Shown here one piece after another: positions 7,660 to 16,900 of a stretch of 64,000 nucleotides of DNA; position 1 is the first letter of the stretch; each line of letters starts with the position of its first letter. The notes beneath the pieces were generated by a model. The model did not search any database, was not told the DNA's origin, and was given only the letters and a program-made list of their open reading frames with translations. The stretch spans positions 1 to 64,000 of the forward strand of contig NZ_MVAG01000057.1 of assembly GCF_002177115.1 (NCBI RefSeq), in the 5' to 3' direction. The DNA comes from Chryseobacterium mucoviscidosis. GTDB lineage: Bacteria > Bacteroidota > Bacteroidia > Flavobacteriales > Weeksellaceae. Both the position numbers and the translations under genes were made by a program.

Positions 7660-8862
7660 TTAGAGACCAATATTTTTTGTTGGTTTCAATTGCTTTTTAA
7701 TTGATTTTGGGAGCGCATCCTTATGAACCAGAATTGCTGTCGATTTGTATTCTACATAAGGTCTTGTTACATAAATATACCCTTCAAAATCATTGGTAAC
7801 ACCCCATGAATTTTTCACCATATAATATTCTTTCCCCGACTGATCTTTTGCCAGTCCTACGATGTGCATTCCGTGGTCATCCGTTGTAGAAAGATTATTC
7901 AAAGCCTTCTGACGCATATCTTCAGTAATCGTCTTGTCTTTTTTCGGTTCTGTGAATAAAGTTCCTTTATTTTCTTTTGTGATCTGATCCAGATCCATGT
8001 CCGGAACATAAGCAACCCCGTTTTTATAAGAGAAATAAGGCTCAGAAACATCCGTTGCCCAACCTACAGAATATCCTTTGTTTACAGCATTGTCGATAAT
8101 TGCCGTTAAATCTTTCATCGGTACATTCCAGTCAGTATCATGGCTCCAGTTATCCGGAATCGGAACTACAAATTTCTGGTAATACGGATAATCCTTATAA
8201 GAAGAAAGTTCTACATAATCTTCCGGATTGATTCCTACAACCTCTTTCGCAAAAGTTTGCGGTGTGTAAGATTTTCCTTCATATGTAAAGTTGGCGGGAA
8301 CTTTTCCCAGATATTCATCCAAAATAGCATCAACGGAAGACATCCAGTTGTCCGTCAGTTTTCCTTTGGAACCAGCCTGAACCAAACTGTCCAGAACAGG
8401 CTTCAATTTTCCCTGCATTTCAGAGAAATTATTTAAACTCTGTCCCTGTTTCAGCCCTGTGTAAACATCCTGTGGAACCGCTCCGTATTTTTTATACATA
8501 TTAATCACGTCGTGCAGTTCTCCGCCGTCTCCCCAACTGATGGCGCCGTTATTCAGAACGTATAATTTGGCTTTATCGTGGTAAGAATTTCTTGCAGTGT
8601 ATATCTCCGCCAGATCAACAGGTTTTTTGCCCATTCTCTGCATTTCAGACTCAAGGAAAGAGTTTCCCGAATAGCTCCAGCAGGTTCCCGAAGAACCCTG
8701 ATTTTTTACCGAAGTTGCACCCACATCTTTCAGCGTGGTAAACTGGAAATTAGCATTCTGGGACTGGTTGTTTTTTAACTTGTTGATTAAGTCATCCTGT
8801 GCAAACATCATACTTCCTGCAGACAAAACAAAAAGTAATGACACAAATTTTGAATTTTTCAT
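7660..8862 (-). CDS. Exported C1B-family (bleomycin hydrolase-like) cysteine peptidase
   Basis: A 400-residue papain-fold peptidase. A signal peptide (residues 1-21, ending MMFAQ) predicts export, unlike the cytosolic PepC and bleomycin hydrolase enzymes. Catalytic residues are visible: Cys 61 in NQGSSGTCWSYSG, His 330 in DDHGMHIVGL and Asn 351 in MVKNSWG. The layout ETARNSYHDKAK-like segment, then GDGGELHDVINMYKKYGAVP, is typical of the C1B group. The likely role is an aminopeptidase acting on short peptides in the periplasm. It has its own terminator, and the gene upstream is far away. Confidence 0.88.
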   Translation of the reverse strand: MKNSKFVSLLFVLSAGSMMFAQDDLINKLKNNQSQNANFQFTTLKDVGATSVKNQGSSGTCWSYSGNSFLESEMQRMGKKPVDLAEIYTARNSYHDKAKLYVLNNGAISWGDGGELHDVINMYKKYGAVPQDVYTGLKQGQSLNNFSEMQGKLKPVLDSLVQAGSKGKLTDNWMSSVDAILDEYLGKVPANFTYEGKSYTPQTFAKEVVGINPEDYVELSSYKDYPYYQKFVVPIPDNWSHDTDWNVPMKDLTAIIDNAVNKGYSVGWATDVSEPYFSYKNGVAYVPDMDLDQITKENKGTLFTEPKKDKTITEDMRQKALNNLSTTDDHGMHIVGLAKDQSGKEYYMVKNSWGVTNDFEGYIYVTRPYVEYKSTAILVHKDALPKSIKKQLKPTKNIGL

Positions 8863-9378
8863 TACTAAAAAGATTATTTATACGAATAGTCGTTCATATT
8901 AAAGATTTGTTACAAAGAGAAAGGTTAAATCGAATCTTCGGTTTTCCGATAAAAAAGTTTTTTATCAGGAGCTGCTTCGCGCTTTCGCTACTCGCTTTTT
9001 TGAGGTTTCGGCGGCGGCTTTGCCGCCGCCGAAACCTCAAAAAGAGCTCAGACAGACCGCTCAATCGCGGCTAAGGCAGAAGTCCTTCATTTCAACATTT
9101 GTAAACACCATTAAAATTTGTCATCCTGAAAACATCTGACCACAGTTTTTCCACTACATTCAGATAATTGCGGCATCATAAACTTGGTGAAAACAATTTT
9201 TAGAAAAATCAAAAAAGAAAATATTTCAAAAATATGAAGTATAGAATTCATTTACAGATGTTTTCGTTCTTAAATTCATTTGCCGCCTTCACTAAAATTC
9301 ATTATTTTTTCAAAAAAGTTGACCATGTTTCCAACCTTTTTGAAATTTTATGCATCTATGTAGATATAAAGCCTGATT
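8863..9378. other. 516-bp spacer holding a structured repeat element
   Basis: No supported gene. It holds the 103-bp multi-stem element at 8970-9072, described separately. The remainder is AT-rich and lies upstream of the sigma factor gene. I could not pick out a convincing promoter by eye. Confidence 0.7.
8970..9072 (+). repeat. 103-bp structured intergenic element, copy 1
   Basis: Outer stem AGC (8970-8972) with GCT (9070-9072), a 5-base bulge, then CGCG (8978-8981) with CGCG (9066-9069). The central hairpin has 17-base arms at 9002-9018 and 9022-9038 with a 3-base loop, extended by flanking T and A runs. A side hairpin GAGC (9044-9047)/GCTC (9059-9062) follows. Copy 2 at 38161-38263 has the same length, layout and orientation. 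All seven differing stem pairs are compensated. It could be a REP-like mobile hairpin or a non-coding RNA. Confidence 0.8.
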
Positions 9379-9897
9379 ATGGAACGAGAGTTACTATTAG
9401 AATGTCAACGGAACGACCGCAATGCGCAGCGGAAAGTCTACGAACAGATGGCGGGAAAACTGTATACTGTCTGCAAACGGTATCTGAAAAACGATGAAGA
9501 TATCGAAGAAGTTTTGGCAGACACTTTTTATAAGATTTTCACCAAAATGAACCAGCTTCATAATCCCGAAATTTTTGAAGCGTGGGCGAAAAAGATTGCA
9601 GTAAATGAGTGCCTGCAAAAAATAAGATCCACGAAAGAACTGCATATTTCTTTAGAAGAAGATCATGCCGTTTCTACAGATTCTGCACTGGAAAATATAT
9701 CGTTTGAAAAAGATATTTTAAGTCTTTTAAACTTTCTTCCGGAAGGTTGCAGAGCCATTTTCAACCTCTTTGCCATTGAAGGATACCCTCATAAAGAAAT
9801 TGCAGCCATGCTTTCTATCAGTGAAGGAACCTCAAAATCCCAGCTCAATTTTGCCAGAAAAAGACTTCAGGAACTTTTGATTCATCAAAACATTTAA
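9379..9897 (+). CDS. ECF-type RNA polymerase sigma factor
   Basis: A 172-residue sigma-70 family protein with only regions 2 and 4. Region 2 is DIEEVLADTFYKIF and the following IFEAWAKKIAVNECL. Region 4 is LPEGCRAIFNLFAIEG followed by the helix-turn-helix YPHKEIAAMLSISEGTSKSQ. It directs core polymerase to a small regulon. It lies 12 bases upstream of a membrane protein that fits the place of an anti-sigma factor, then an outer-membrane barrel and an alpha-2-macroglobulin. I infer that it controls this locus. No autoregulatory promoter could be recognised by eye. Confidence 0.9.
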   Translation: MERELLLECQRNDRNAQRKVYEQMAGKLYTVCKRYLKNDEDIEEVLADTFYKIFTKMNQLHNPEIFEAWAKKIAVNECLQKIRSTKELHISLEEDHAVSTDSALENISFEKDILSLLNFLPEGCRAIFNLFAIEGYPHKEIAAMLSISEGTSKSQLNFARKRLQELLIHQNI

Positions 9898-9909
9898 ACT
9901 TTTACAACA

Positions 9910-11034
9910 ATGGAAAACAATTCAATAGATAAAACATTCAACGAGGCTTCTAAAACACTGGAAGAACCTGCGACTTTTCCTGGGTTTGATAAAGTTTGGG
10001 CGAAAGTGGAAGAAAAATTAGACAAAAAAGAAGAAAAGAAGAGTAAAATAGTTCCGATATGGTTTCCTTACGGTATTGCCGCAAGTTTATTAATCGGATC
10101 TGCAATCTTTTACTTTTCCGGTAAAAAAGAAAACGCGGAAGTAACCCAACAAGTTATTGCAAAAAATATAATTTCCGAAAATAAACCTTCTGCTGCTATT
10201 TCGGAACACGTTCAGAAAGCTGACAGTATTATAAAAGTGAATATCCAAAAAGAAACTTTACCTCCTGTAACGATAGCTGCTGAAGCTCCGCCAGTTGCAA
10301 TCCAGGCTCCGTTTCCTGTTGTTTCATCTACTCCGTTAGCTTCTCCTGCACGTTCTGAAGAACCGGTAGTTCTTGAAAGAGAAAATAAAATAATTGAAGA
10401 CGCTCCTAAAAATCAAAATATTGAAGAGGTAATCGCGATGGGGATTAAAAAAGAAAAAGCTTCGATGGTGAATTCTCTTGCTGCATCTTCATCAGAGAAA
10501 AAGAGACTTACCGATCTTAATGCAGTTGCAGATACGGCAGAAGCAGTTTATTCTACCAATCCGTATGATCTTAAAGAATCTTCTCAGGAACCCGAAATTC
10601 TGGCATACAATAAAGGATATCTTAAAGCAAAACAGCCAATTGCAGGAAATTATCAGGGTTTGGCAAACAGAATAGGGAACAAAGAAGCGATAAATTCAAT
10701 TCGTGGAGCAGCTTCAGGCGTCAATATCAATTCAATTTCGGGAAGACAGGGTTCCGGAAAAGTCGATATTTCGATCAGTTGTGAAGGTTCATCCAAGGCA
10801 AATAACAGTCCGCTGTTTGTCATCAACGGAAAGGCAACAGATTCCGAACTTTTTAAGAGAATTGATCCTAAAAAAATAGAATCCATCCGTGTTTTTAAAG
10901 CAGACACAGCAACCGCACTTTTCGGAAACCAAGCCGTGAATGGAGCTGTTCTGGTGGAAACTAAAGACATTTCCAGAAAAGAAAAAAGAATGCTGAAAAG
11001 ACTTCTGAAAAAAGAAAAACTGCTGAAAAAGTAG
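9910..11034 (+). CDS. Putative anti-sigma protein fused to a TonB-receptor plug domain
   Basis: A 374-residue single-pass protein. Residues 1-48 are charged and cytoplasmic, with FPGFDKVWAKVEEKLD, the short amphipathic segment seen before the membrane helix in Bacteroidetes anti-sigma-like proteins. The membrane helix is about 50-70. A Pro/Ala/Val-rich periplasmic linker (about 115-150) follows. About 245-352 is a TonB-receptor plug-like domain: IRGAASGVNINSISGRQGSG, SPLFVINGKATDSELF, IDPKKIESIRVFKADTATAL and GNQAVNGAVLVETK. The tail is Lys-rich. It starts 12 bases after the sigma gene, so co-transcription and anti-sigma function are inferred. FecR proteins signal through a different domain. 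Confidence 0.7.
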   Translation: MENNSIDKTFNEASKTLEEPATFPGFDKVWAKVEEKLDKKEEKKSKIVPIWFPYGIAASLLIGSAIFYFSGKKENAEVTQQVIAKNIISENKPSAAISEHVQKADSIIKVNIQKETLPPVTIAAEAPPVAIQAPFPVVSSTPLASPARSEEPVVLERENKIIEDAPKNQNIEEVIAMGIKKEKASMVNSLAASSSEKKRLTDLNAVADTAEAVYSTNPYDLKESSQEPEILAYNKGYLKAKQPIAGNYQGLANRIGNKEAINSIRGAASGVNINSISGRQGSGKVDISISCEGSSKANNSPLFVINGKATDSELFKRIDPKKIESIRVFKADTATALFGNQAVNGAVLVETKDISRKEKRMLKRLLKKEKLLKK

Positions 11035-11078
11035 CTTCTCTAAACCTCCAAAACTAATATTCATTCAATATAAATCTG

Positions 11079-11110
11079 AAAAAAGAAATTTCTTCGTAGG
11101 TTTCTTTTTT
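11079..11110 (+). terminator. Hairpin between the plug/anti-sigma gene and the barrel gene
   Basis: Perfect 10-bp stem (AAAAAAGAAA with TTTCTTTTTT) and a 12-base loop. The stem is AT-only, so it probably lowers rather than abolishes read-through into the barrel gene. Confidence 0.45.
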
Positions 11111-11134
11111 CGCCTTTTAATCAACAAAAAGACC

Positions 11135-13906
11135 ATGAAGAAGTTGTATTATCTGCTTCCGCTGTTTGCGGTTAACTGCCTCTTCGCGCAGAATTCTCAA
11201 CGGTATTATTCCGGAATATTTTTAAACGAAAAAGAAAAGCCACAGAATTTTTTAAAGGTTCTGAACAAAAACAGCGGAGTTTATGAACTTACCGATGAAA
11301 AAGGCTTTGCCATCATCGCAGCAAAAGATTACGATACTTTGGTTTGGAACAACGGTAAAAACAAAGCGGTTGTATACGGAACCCGTGAGCTGAAAACTAT
11401 TTTGGAAAGCCAGATAGAGAAAAGAAATGTTCAAAATATTCAGAATAATACGTACGACAGTTTGGTTTCAAATGAACAGAAAAATGAATTTAGTATAGAA
11501 AACTCAGGACAAAACCTGAAAGTTAATTTGTTTGATTATTATTCCATCAGAAACATAAAAGAAATCGATAAGAATCTTGTCAGTTTAAAAGGACGAACCC
11601 GGAAATTTTTGTTTTTAAACGGAAGCTTTACCACTTCAGCGGAAGTGAAAAGCAGAAATTCGGTTCCTAAAACCCAGAATCAATATGTTCAGGGAAGGTC
11701 TGAAAACGGAGAACTGACTTGGAAAGGTCCCGAAACCAATGAAATGTTCAGTTTCGGACCTGATATTTCGAATTTACAGTTTGATAACCAGCCTTATGAA
11801 TATGATCTGAACGGAAAACTCATTCCTCTCATAAACGGAAATTCTTCCGCGAAAGCTTATAATAACGACATTTTTAAAACGACAGTTGGGTACAATAATC
11901 AATTGAGGCTGAATCTGTTTTTCAAAAATAATGAATACTACTACGATGAAAAGTTTCGGATTTCACTGGATCTCGGACAGCAGAAAGATCAGATGTATTT
12001 CATGGATCAGTACAGTATTCTTAATTCTTTTAAAACAAAGCTAAGCTCGAAAATTTTAAAATTTGCGGTGGATGCAGCTTTTGTTTACGATGAAAACAAA
12101 GCAACGAACTCCAACAGAATTGGCTTGTTCAACAGGGTTTATCAAAATTCTTTACTTACGCCGGTTTCTTTTTCCAATGCTCAGAAGATTTTTCTTACCG
12201 ATGGTTCGCAGAGAAGCTACAGCAAGTTTGCGGACAATCCGGAGTTTTTATTTTATCAGGATAATCAATACAATTCCAGAGATAGAAGGAGACAGTTCAA
12301 TTTCGGAATTTCGCGGGACTGGAATCGTTTTAAACTAAATATCACACAATCTTACGAAAATGATTTCTTCCTGAATCTGGACCGTTATAAACCTTCAGCT
12401 TACGGTTTTCCCAATGGTGTGCAGAATGAGCGAACGCAAAACAATAAATTGTATAATTCCAGTATTTCAGGAGATTATTCGGTAAATGAATATCGTTGGA
12501 ACCATCGCTTTAATCTCAATTTTATTGTCAATAATAACAGATTGGAGATTGATAATACTTTAAACAGTAAAAATTATATTTACCAGAGAACTTCGCAGGA
12601 TTATATCTTCGAATACAGGCTAAATTATGATGGCTATCGTGATTTCGAAATGGGATTGAATGCAGGAAATTCTTTCTACATTTCAAATACTTCACTTAAA
12701 AATAATTATTTTCTTCCTAAAGTGGGTGCATATTTTACTTTTAAAGAAATATTCAACTGGAGAAACATCAATTTTAAAATTTTAGGAGCCTACACTCAGC
12801 TAAGCTCGGAGCCGGAAATCACAAAATCCTATGCTTCTTACGCAACCACTTTGCTGAATGCGCAGAATTCAAATCAGTATTTTCCGATTCAGGAAGTAGA
12901 AACCTTTAAAAATCTGTCGAATATTGATTCCAAAGAATGGAAAACGGGTTTCAGGCTGACTTTAAGATACAATTTAGGTATTGAAGCAGAATATTTTCAA
13001 CGGAAAATCAACAATGATATTTTTCCGGTTTTTGAAAATGGCAATTTAAAACTGAAAAACCTTGCAGATCATACGTACCGCGGATTGGAAGTGAATTTCT
13101 TTTTTGATAATGTTTATCTGGGTTCAGATTTCAGGATGAGTCAGAAAGCTTCATTTTTTAAGTACAGAGATATTGTGGATCGGGTAAATCCGAGATATCA
13201 TAATACAGCGGTTTCAGGTTTTAAAGACATTTATAAAACATTGTCGGAAGGTGAAGTTCTGGGAGCCGTTGTCGGAAGCTATTTCGAAAGAAATAACAAC
13301 GGAGCGTTGATTATTGATGAACTGGGTTATCCTAAAAAAGCGAACGGATCTAAAATAATTGCAGATCCAACACCGGATTTTGTCGTTAAATTCAATCATA
13401 ATTTCACGTATAAAATGCTCACTTTAGACATCAACTGGGAATGGAAAAAAGGCGGACAGGTCTGGAACGGAACTCAGGCTGTTCTCGATTATTACGGACG
13501 TTCCCAGACTTCCGGAGATGACAGAAATATTAAAAATTATGTTTTTCAGGGAGTAAATTCCGGTGGAAATCCCAATCAGATTCCTGTTGATTTTTACGAT
13601 CCCAATCAGGACGTTTCGAAAAACCGATGGACGAGATACGGATATTTGGGCGTTGCGGAAGACTATGTTCAGAAAGCGGATTATGTGAGAATTAATGCGG
13701 TTTCTCTAACGGCAAAATTCGATGTCGGACAGTTTAAAAAAGGTTTGGGAATTACATTCTATGTGAATAATATCCTTCTTTGGCAAGCGAATCGTGGCGT
13801 AGATTCCAATCAGAATTTCTATGATTCGGATAACGGAAGAGGACTGGATTTTTTCAATCTTCCGTCGTTTAAAACTTTTGGCTGTATGGTTTCATTTCAA
13901 TTTTAA
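11135..13906 (+). CDS. SusC-like TonB-dependent receptor barrel lacking a recognisable plug
   Basis: A 923-residue outer-membrane protein with a signal peptide ending CLFAQ. A short N-terminal beta domain (about 20-90) resembles a carboxypeptidase-regulatory-like fold. The remainder is a large barrel with alternating aromatic and polar residues. The C-terminal part has SusC/RagA hallmarks: GGQVWNGTQAVLDYYGRSQT, DYVRINAVSLTAKF and a final FGCMVSFQF with terminal Phe. No PLYVVDG-type plug segment is visible between the N-domain and the first strands (SFGPDISNLQF). Both neighbouring proteins carry one. The stop is three bases before the next ATG, so the two genes are tightly co-transcribed. Confidence 0.7.
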   Translation: MKKLYYLLPLFAVNCLFAQNSQRYYSGIFLNEKEKPQNFLKVLNKNSGVYELTDEKGFAIIAAKDYDTLVWNNGKNKAVVYGTRELKTILESQIEKRNVQNIQNNTYDSLVSNEQKNEFSIENSGQNLKVNLFDYYSIRNIKEIDKNLVSLKGRTRKFLFLNGSFTTSAEVKSRNSVPKTQNQYVQGRSENGELTWKGPETNEMFSFGPDISNLQFDNQPYEYDLNGKLIPLINGNSSAKAYNNDIFKTTVGYNNQLRLNLFFKNNEYYYDEKFRISLDLGQQKDQMYFMDQYSILNSFKTKLSSKILKFAVDAAFVYDENKATNSNRIGLFNRVYQNSLLTPVSFSNAQKIFLTDGSQRSYSKFADNPEFLFYQDNQYNSRDRRRQFNFGISRDWNRFKLNITQSYENDFFLNLDRYKPSAYGFPNGVQNERTQNNKLYNSSISGDYSVNEYRWNHRFNLNFIVNNNRLEIDNTLNSKNYIYQRTSQDYIFEYRLNYDGYRDFEMGLNAGNSFYISNTSLKNNYFLPKVGAYFTFKEIFNWRNINFKILGAYTQLSSEPEITKSYASYATTLLNAQNSNQYFPIQEVETFKNLSNIDSKEWKTGFRLTLRYNLGIEAEYFQRKINNDIFPVFENGNLKLKNLADHTYRGLEVNFFFDNVYLGSDFRMSQKASFFKYRDIVDRVNPRYHNTAVSGFKDIYKTLSEGEVLGAVVGSYFERNNNGALIIDELGYPKKANGSKIIADPTPDFVVKFNHNFTYKMLTLDINWEWKKGGQVWNGTQAVLDYYGRSQTSGDDRNIKNYVFQGVNSGGNPNQIPVDFYDPNQDVSKNRWTRYGYLGVAEDYVQKADYVRINAVSLTAKFDVGQFKKGLGITFYVNNILLWQANRGVDSNQNFYDSDNGRGLDFFNLPSFKTFGCMVSFQF

Positions 13907-13909
13907 GGT

Positions 13910-16900
13910 ATGAATTTCAAGGTTATAACATCTATTTTAGGATTATTTTTTCTGGTTTTTGCTTCTCTGTCAAAAGCTCAGGAAGCGTTTAAAAATTTCG
14001 AAAAAGAAAAAACGTACATCCAGACCAACCATGTTTTTTATAAACCCGGTGAGGAAATGTACTTTAAAATTTACACGGTAAAGGCAGAAAATAATCTTCC
14101 CGCCGATCAGAGCAAAGCCGTCAATTTTGAATTGACAGATCCAAGCGGAACGGTCGTAAAAAAAGCAAAATACGAAATTACAAACGGCTATTCGGAAGGC
14201 TATTTTTATTTTAACAGCGACATGAAGGGCGGAATATACAAATTGCGCGCTTTCACCAACTGGATGCAGAATGAAGACGGAAAAAATGCTTTTGAGAAGG
14301 AAATTACCCTCCAGAAAATTGTCTCGCCAAGAATTCTGATGAAACTGGAGTTTCCCAAAAAAGGATATGGAGCAGGAGATGAGGTTCTTGCCGATTTTTC
14401 AATGAGAAGTCTCAGCAATCTTCCGATTCCTTTTTACGAAGGAGATTACACGGTAATGCATAACGGTGAAAAGATTTCAGAGGGAAAGCTGATAACAGAC
14501 AAAGAAGGGAAAAATCAACTGAAATTCAGACTTCCTGCTGTTTTAAAATCTTCCGATGCGCTGTTAACCATTAAAATCAATTTCGACGGTTTTACAGAAT
14601 CCATTTCAAGAAATATTCCGATTGTACTGAATCATCTTGATATAAAATTCATGCCGGAAGGCGGAACTTTCATTAATGGAATTGAACAGAATATTGCCTA
14701 TAAAATTCTGGATGAATTTGAGAAACCGGTCGATGCAACTTTGGAAATTTTTAATCAAAATCATCAGAAAATTACTGAAACTACAGCGTATAATTTCGGG
14801 ATGGGAAGTTTTCTTTTTACCCCTCAAAAAGGTGAAAATTATTATGCAAAAGTATTGAAACCTGAGAATATTTCAGCCGTTTATCCGCTTCCGATGGCAA
14901 AAGATGAAGGAATTGTTTTCAATATCAATAAAGAAAATCTGAAGATTGTTTTTAAAATCCGATCAGCAGATGAAAAAGATGTTATTCTCAAAGGAAATTT
15001 CCGTGAGAAAGAAATGTACAGCAAAACCATTTCATTAAAAAAAGGATTAAATGAATTAGAACTTTTGGAAAATGAATTTCCGATCGGTATTTGCCGATTT
15101 ACGGTGTTTGAACGTGATATTCCTTTGGCAGAACGCATTGTTTTTACGAATGAAAACAAACAGATGAATGTGAAGATAAAACCGGTAAAGCAAAATTATC
15201 TTCCGAGAGAAAAAGTGATTGTGAATATCGAAACCACAGACGAAAATAACAAACCAATTCCCGCAAATCTGGCTCTGAGTGTTGTGGATGATAAACTCTG
15301 GACGTATGCAGACGATAAGCAGAATCATATTATTTCGTGGCTGCTGATGGATTCTGAGCTGAAAGGAAAAATTGAAAGACCTCAGTTTTATTTCGATAAA
15401 AAAGAAGAAAAAAGAACCAAAAGCCTCGATTTGGTGATGCTTACCAATGGTTACCGATATTTTGAAATGACTCCCGAAGTTATCAAAAACAGAAAATACA
15501 AATATCTTCCCGAAAAGAAAAATCCCATCTACGGAATTGTAGAAGATGAAAAAGGAAATCCTGTAAAAGCCGATGTGTATTTCCTTGAGGACGGTAAAAT
15601 CCTGAAACAGACGACCTCAGAAAACGGATTGTTTTATTTCTATGATCTTAACAGAAATTATTCCAATAAGCTGATTGCGAAATCTGTAGAGCCAAAACAG
15701 CAGGTGAAAATCCGGATTTTATCTTACAGACTGGCAATAAATCCTTTGGCTGCAAAATCTCTGAATAATATTAATGTAGAAGAAATTGTAAAAGAAACCG
15801 TAAAAGAAGAAGGTAAAATAAAACTGCGTGAAGATGCTGAAAAGGAAATTACGAAAAACACTTCCTCCGAAAACAAACGTTCCCGATCGGTTTCAAGAGG
15901 AAGCATGAGAAGTGATACCATAAAATCTCAGAAAATAGAAGAGGTGGTAGTGACGGGAGCAATGGGAATGAAGAAAAAAGAATTGCTTACCAGTTCCGTA
16001 ACAACGATCAGAACTGAGGAAATTCAGAATCCAAACGTTATGTCTTCTTTGGGCGGAAAAGTTTCAGGACTTGTTATTACTCCCACCAATCAGCCGGGAG
16101 GTTATCTCAATGTGCAGATCAGGGGAAATGCTTCTGTTGCCAATAAAAATCCGCTGTATGTTGTGGATGGTGTTCCTGTAGAGAATTTTAAAACAGTCAT
16201 CAATCCGAATGACATCAACAGTGTAACAATTTTAAAAGATGCCGCTGCAACGGCTATCTATGGAAATCGGGGCGCAAACGGAGTAATTGTTATTAATTCT
16301 TCGAAAAATTTCCGGTCTCAGATAAAATTTGATGTAACGCCGAAATCATATTATGCATTGGTGAATATTCCCAATGACAGTCTGGTTTCGTACGAATACA
16401 CAAGAAATTTTTCCTATCCTGTCTATAAAACGACAAATACTTCTTACAGACACGATTATCGTGAAGCTCTGTATTGGAATCCTGTAGTAGAGACAGGAAA
16501 AAACGGAAAAGCACAGGTTGAATTTTATAATTCCGATGCCAGTTCTACTTTCAGAATCATGACAGAAGGAATTTCCTCTTCAGGTTTAATCGGGCGTGAT
16601 GAAACAACCTATGCGGCTCAAAGTATGATTTCCATAGATGCGAAACTTCCGCAATATCTTACAAGAACAGATCAGATGATGATTCCAGTGGTGGTTAAGA
16701 ATAATTCTCCGGAAACCCGAAAGGTAACGATGGATGTTATTGTTCCGAATCGTGTGAACGTGGTACAATCAGATAGCACGATTACCTTGAAACCTTTGGA
16801 GTCAGGCAGATTATTTGTGAAAATCCAGACCAATGAAGTGGTGGAATCGAATATTCAGTTTACCTTAAGATCAGAAGATTTCAGAGAAACCATGATTCTT

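Noticed and set aside
8140..8436. Open frame opposite the C1B peptidase gene
   Set aside because: Antisense shadow of a gene with intact catalytic motifs; no plausible domain or ribosome-binding context.
8941..9072. Reading the GC-rich hairpin near 9010 as an ordinary terminator
   Set aside because: It lies about 100 bases upstream of the start of the peptidase gene and has multi-stem structure shared with a second copy, so a structured repeat fits better.
9234..9497. Open frame overlapping the sigma factor start in another frame
   Set aside because: It overlaps a sigma factor with clear region 2 and region 4 motifs and shows no family signature.
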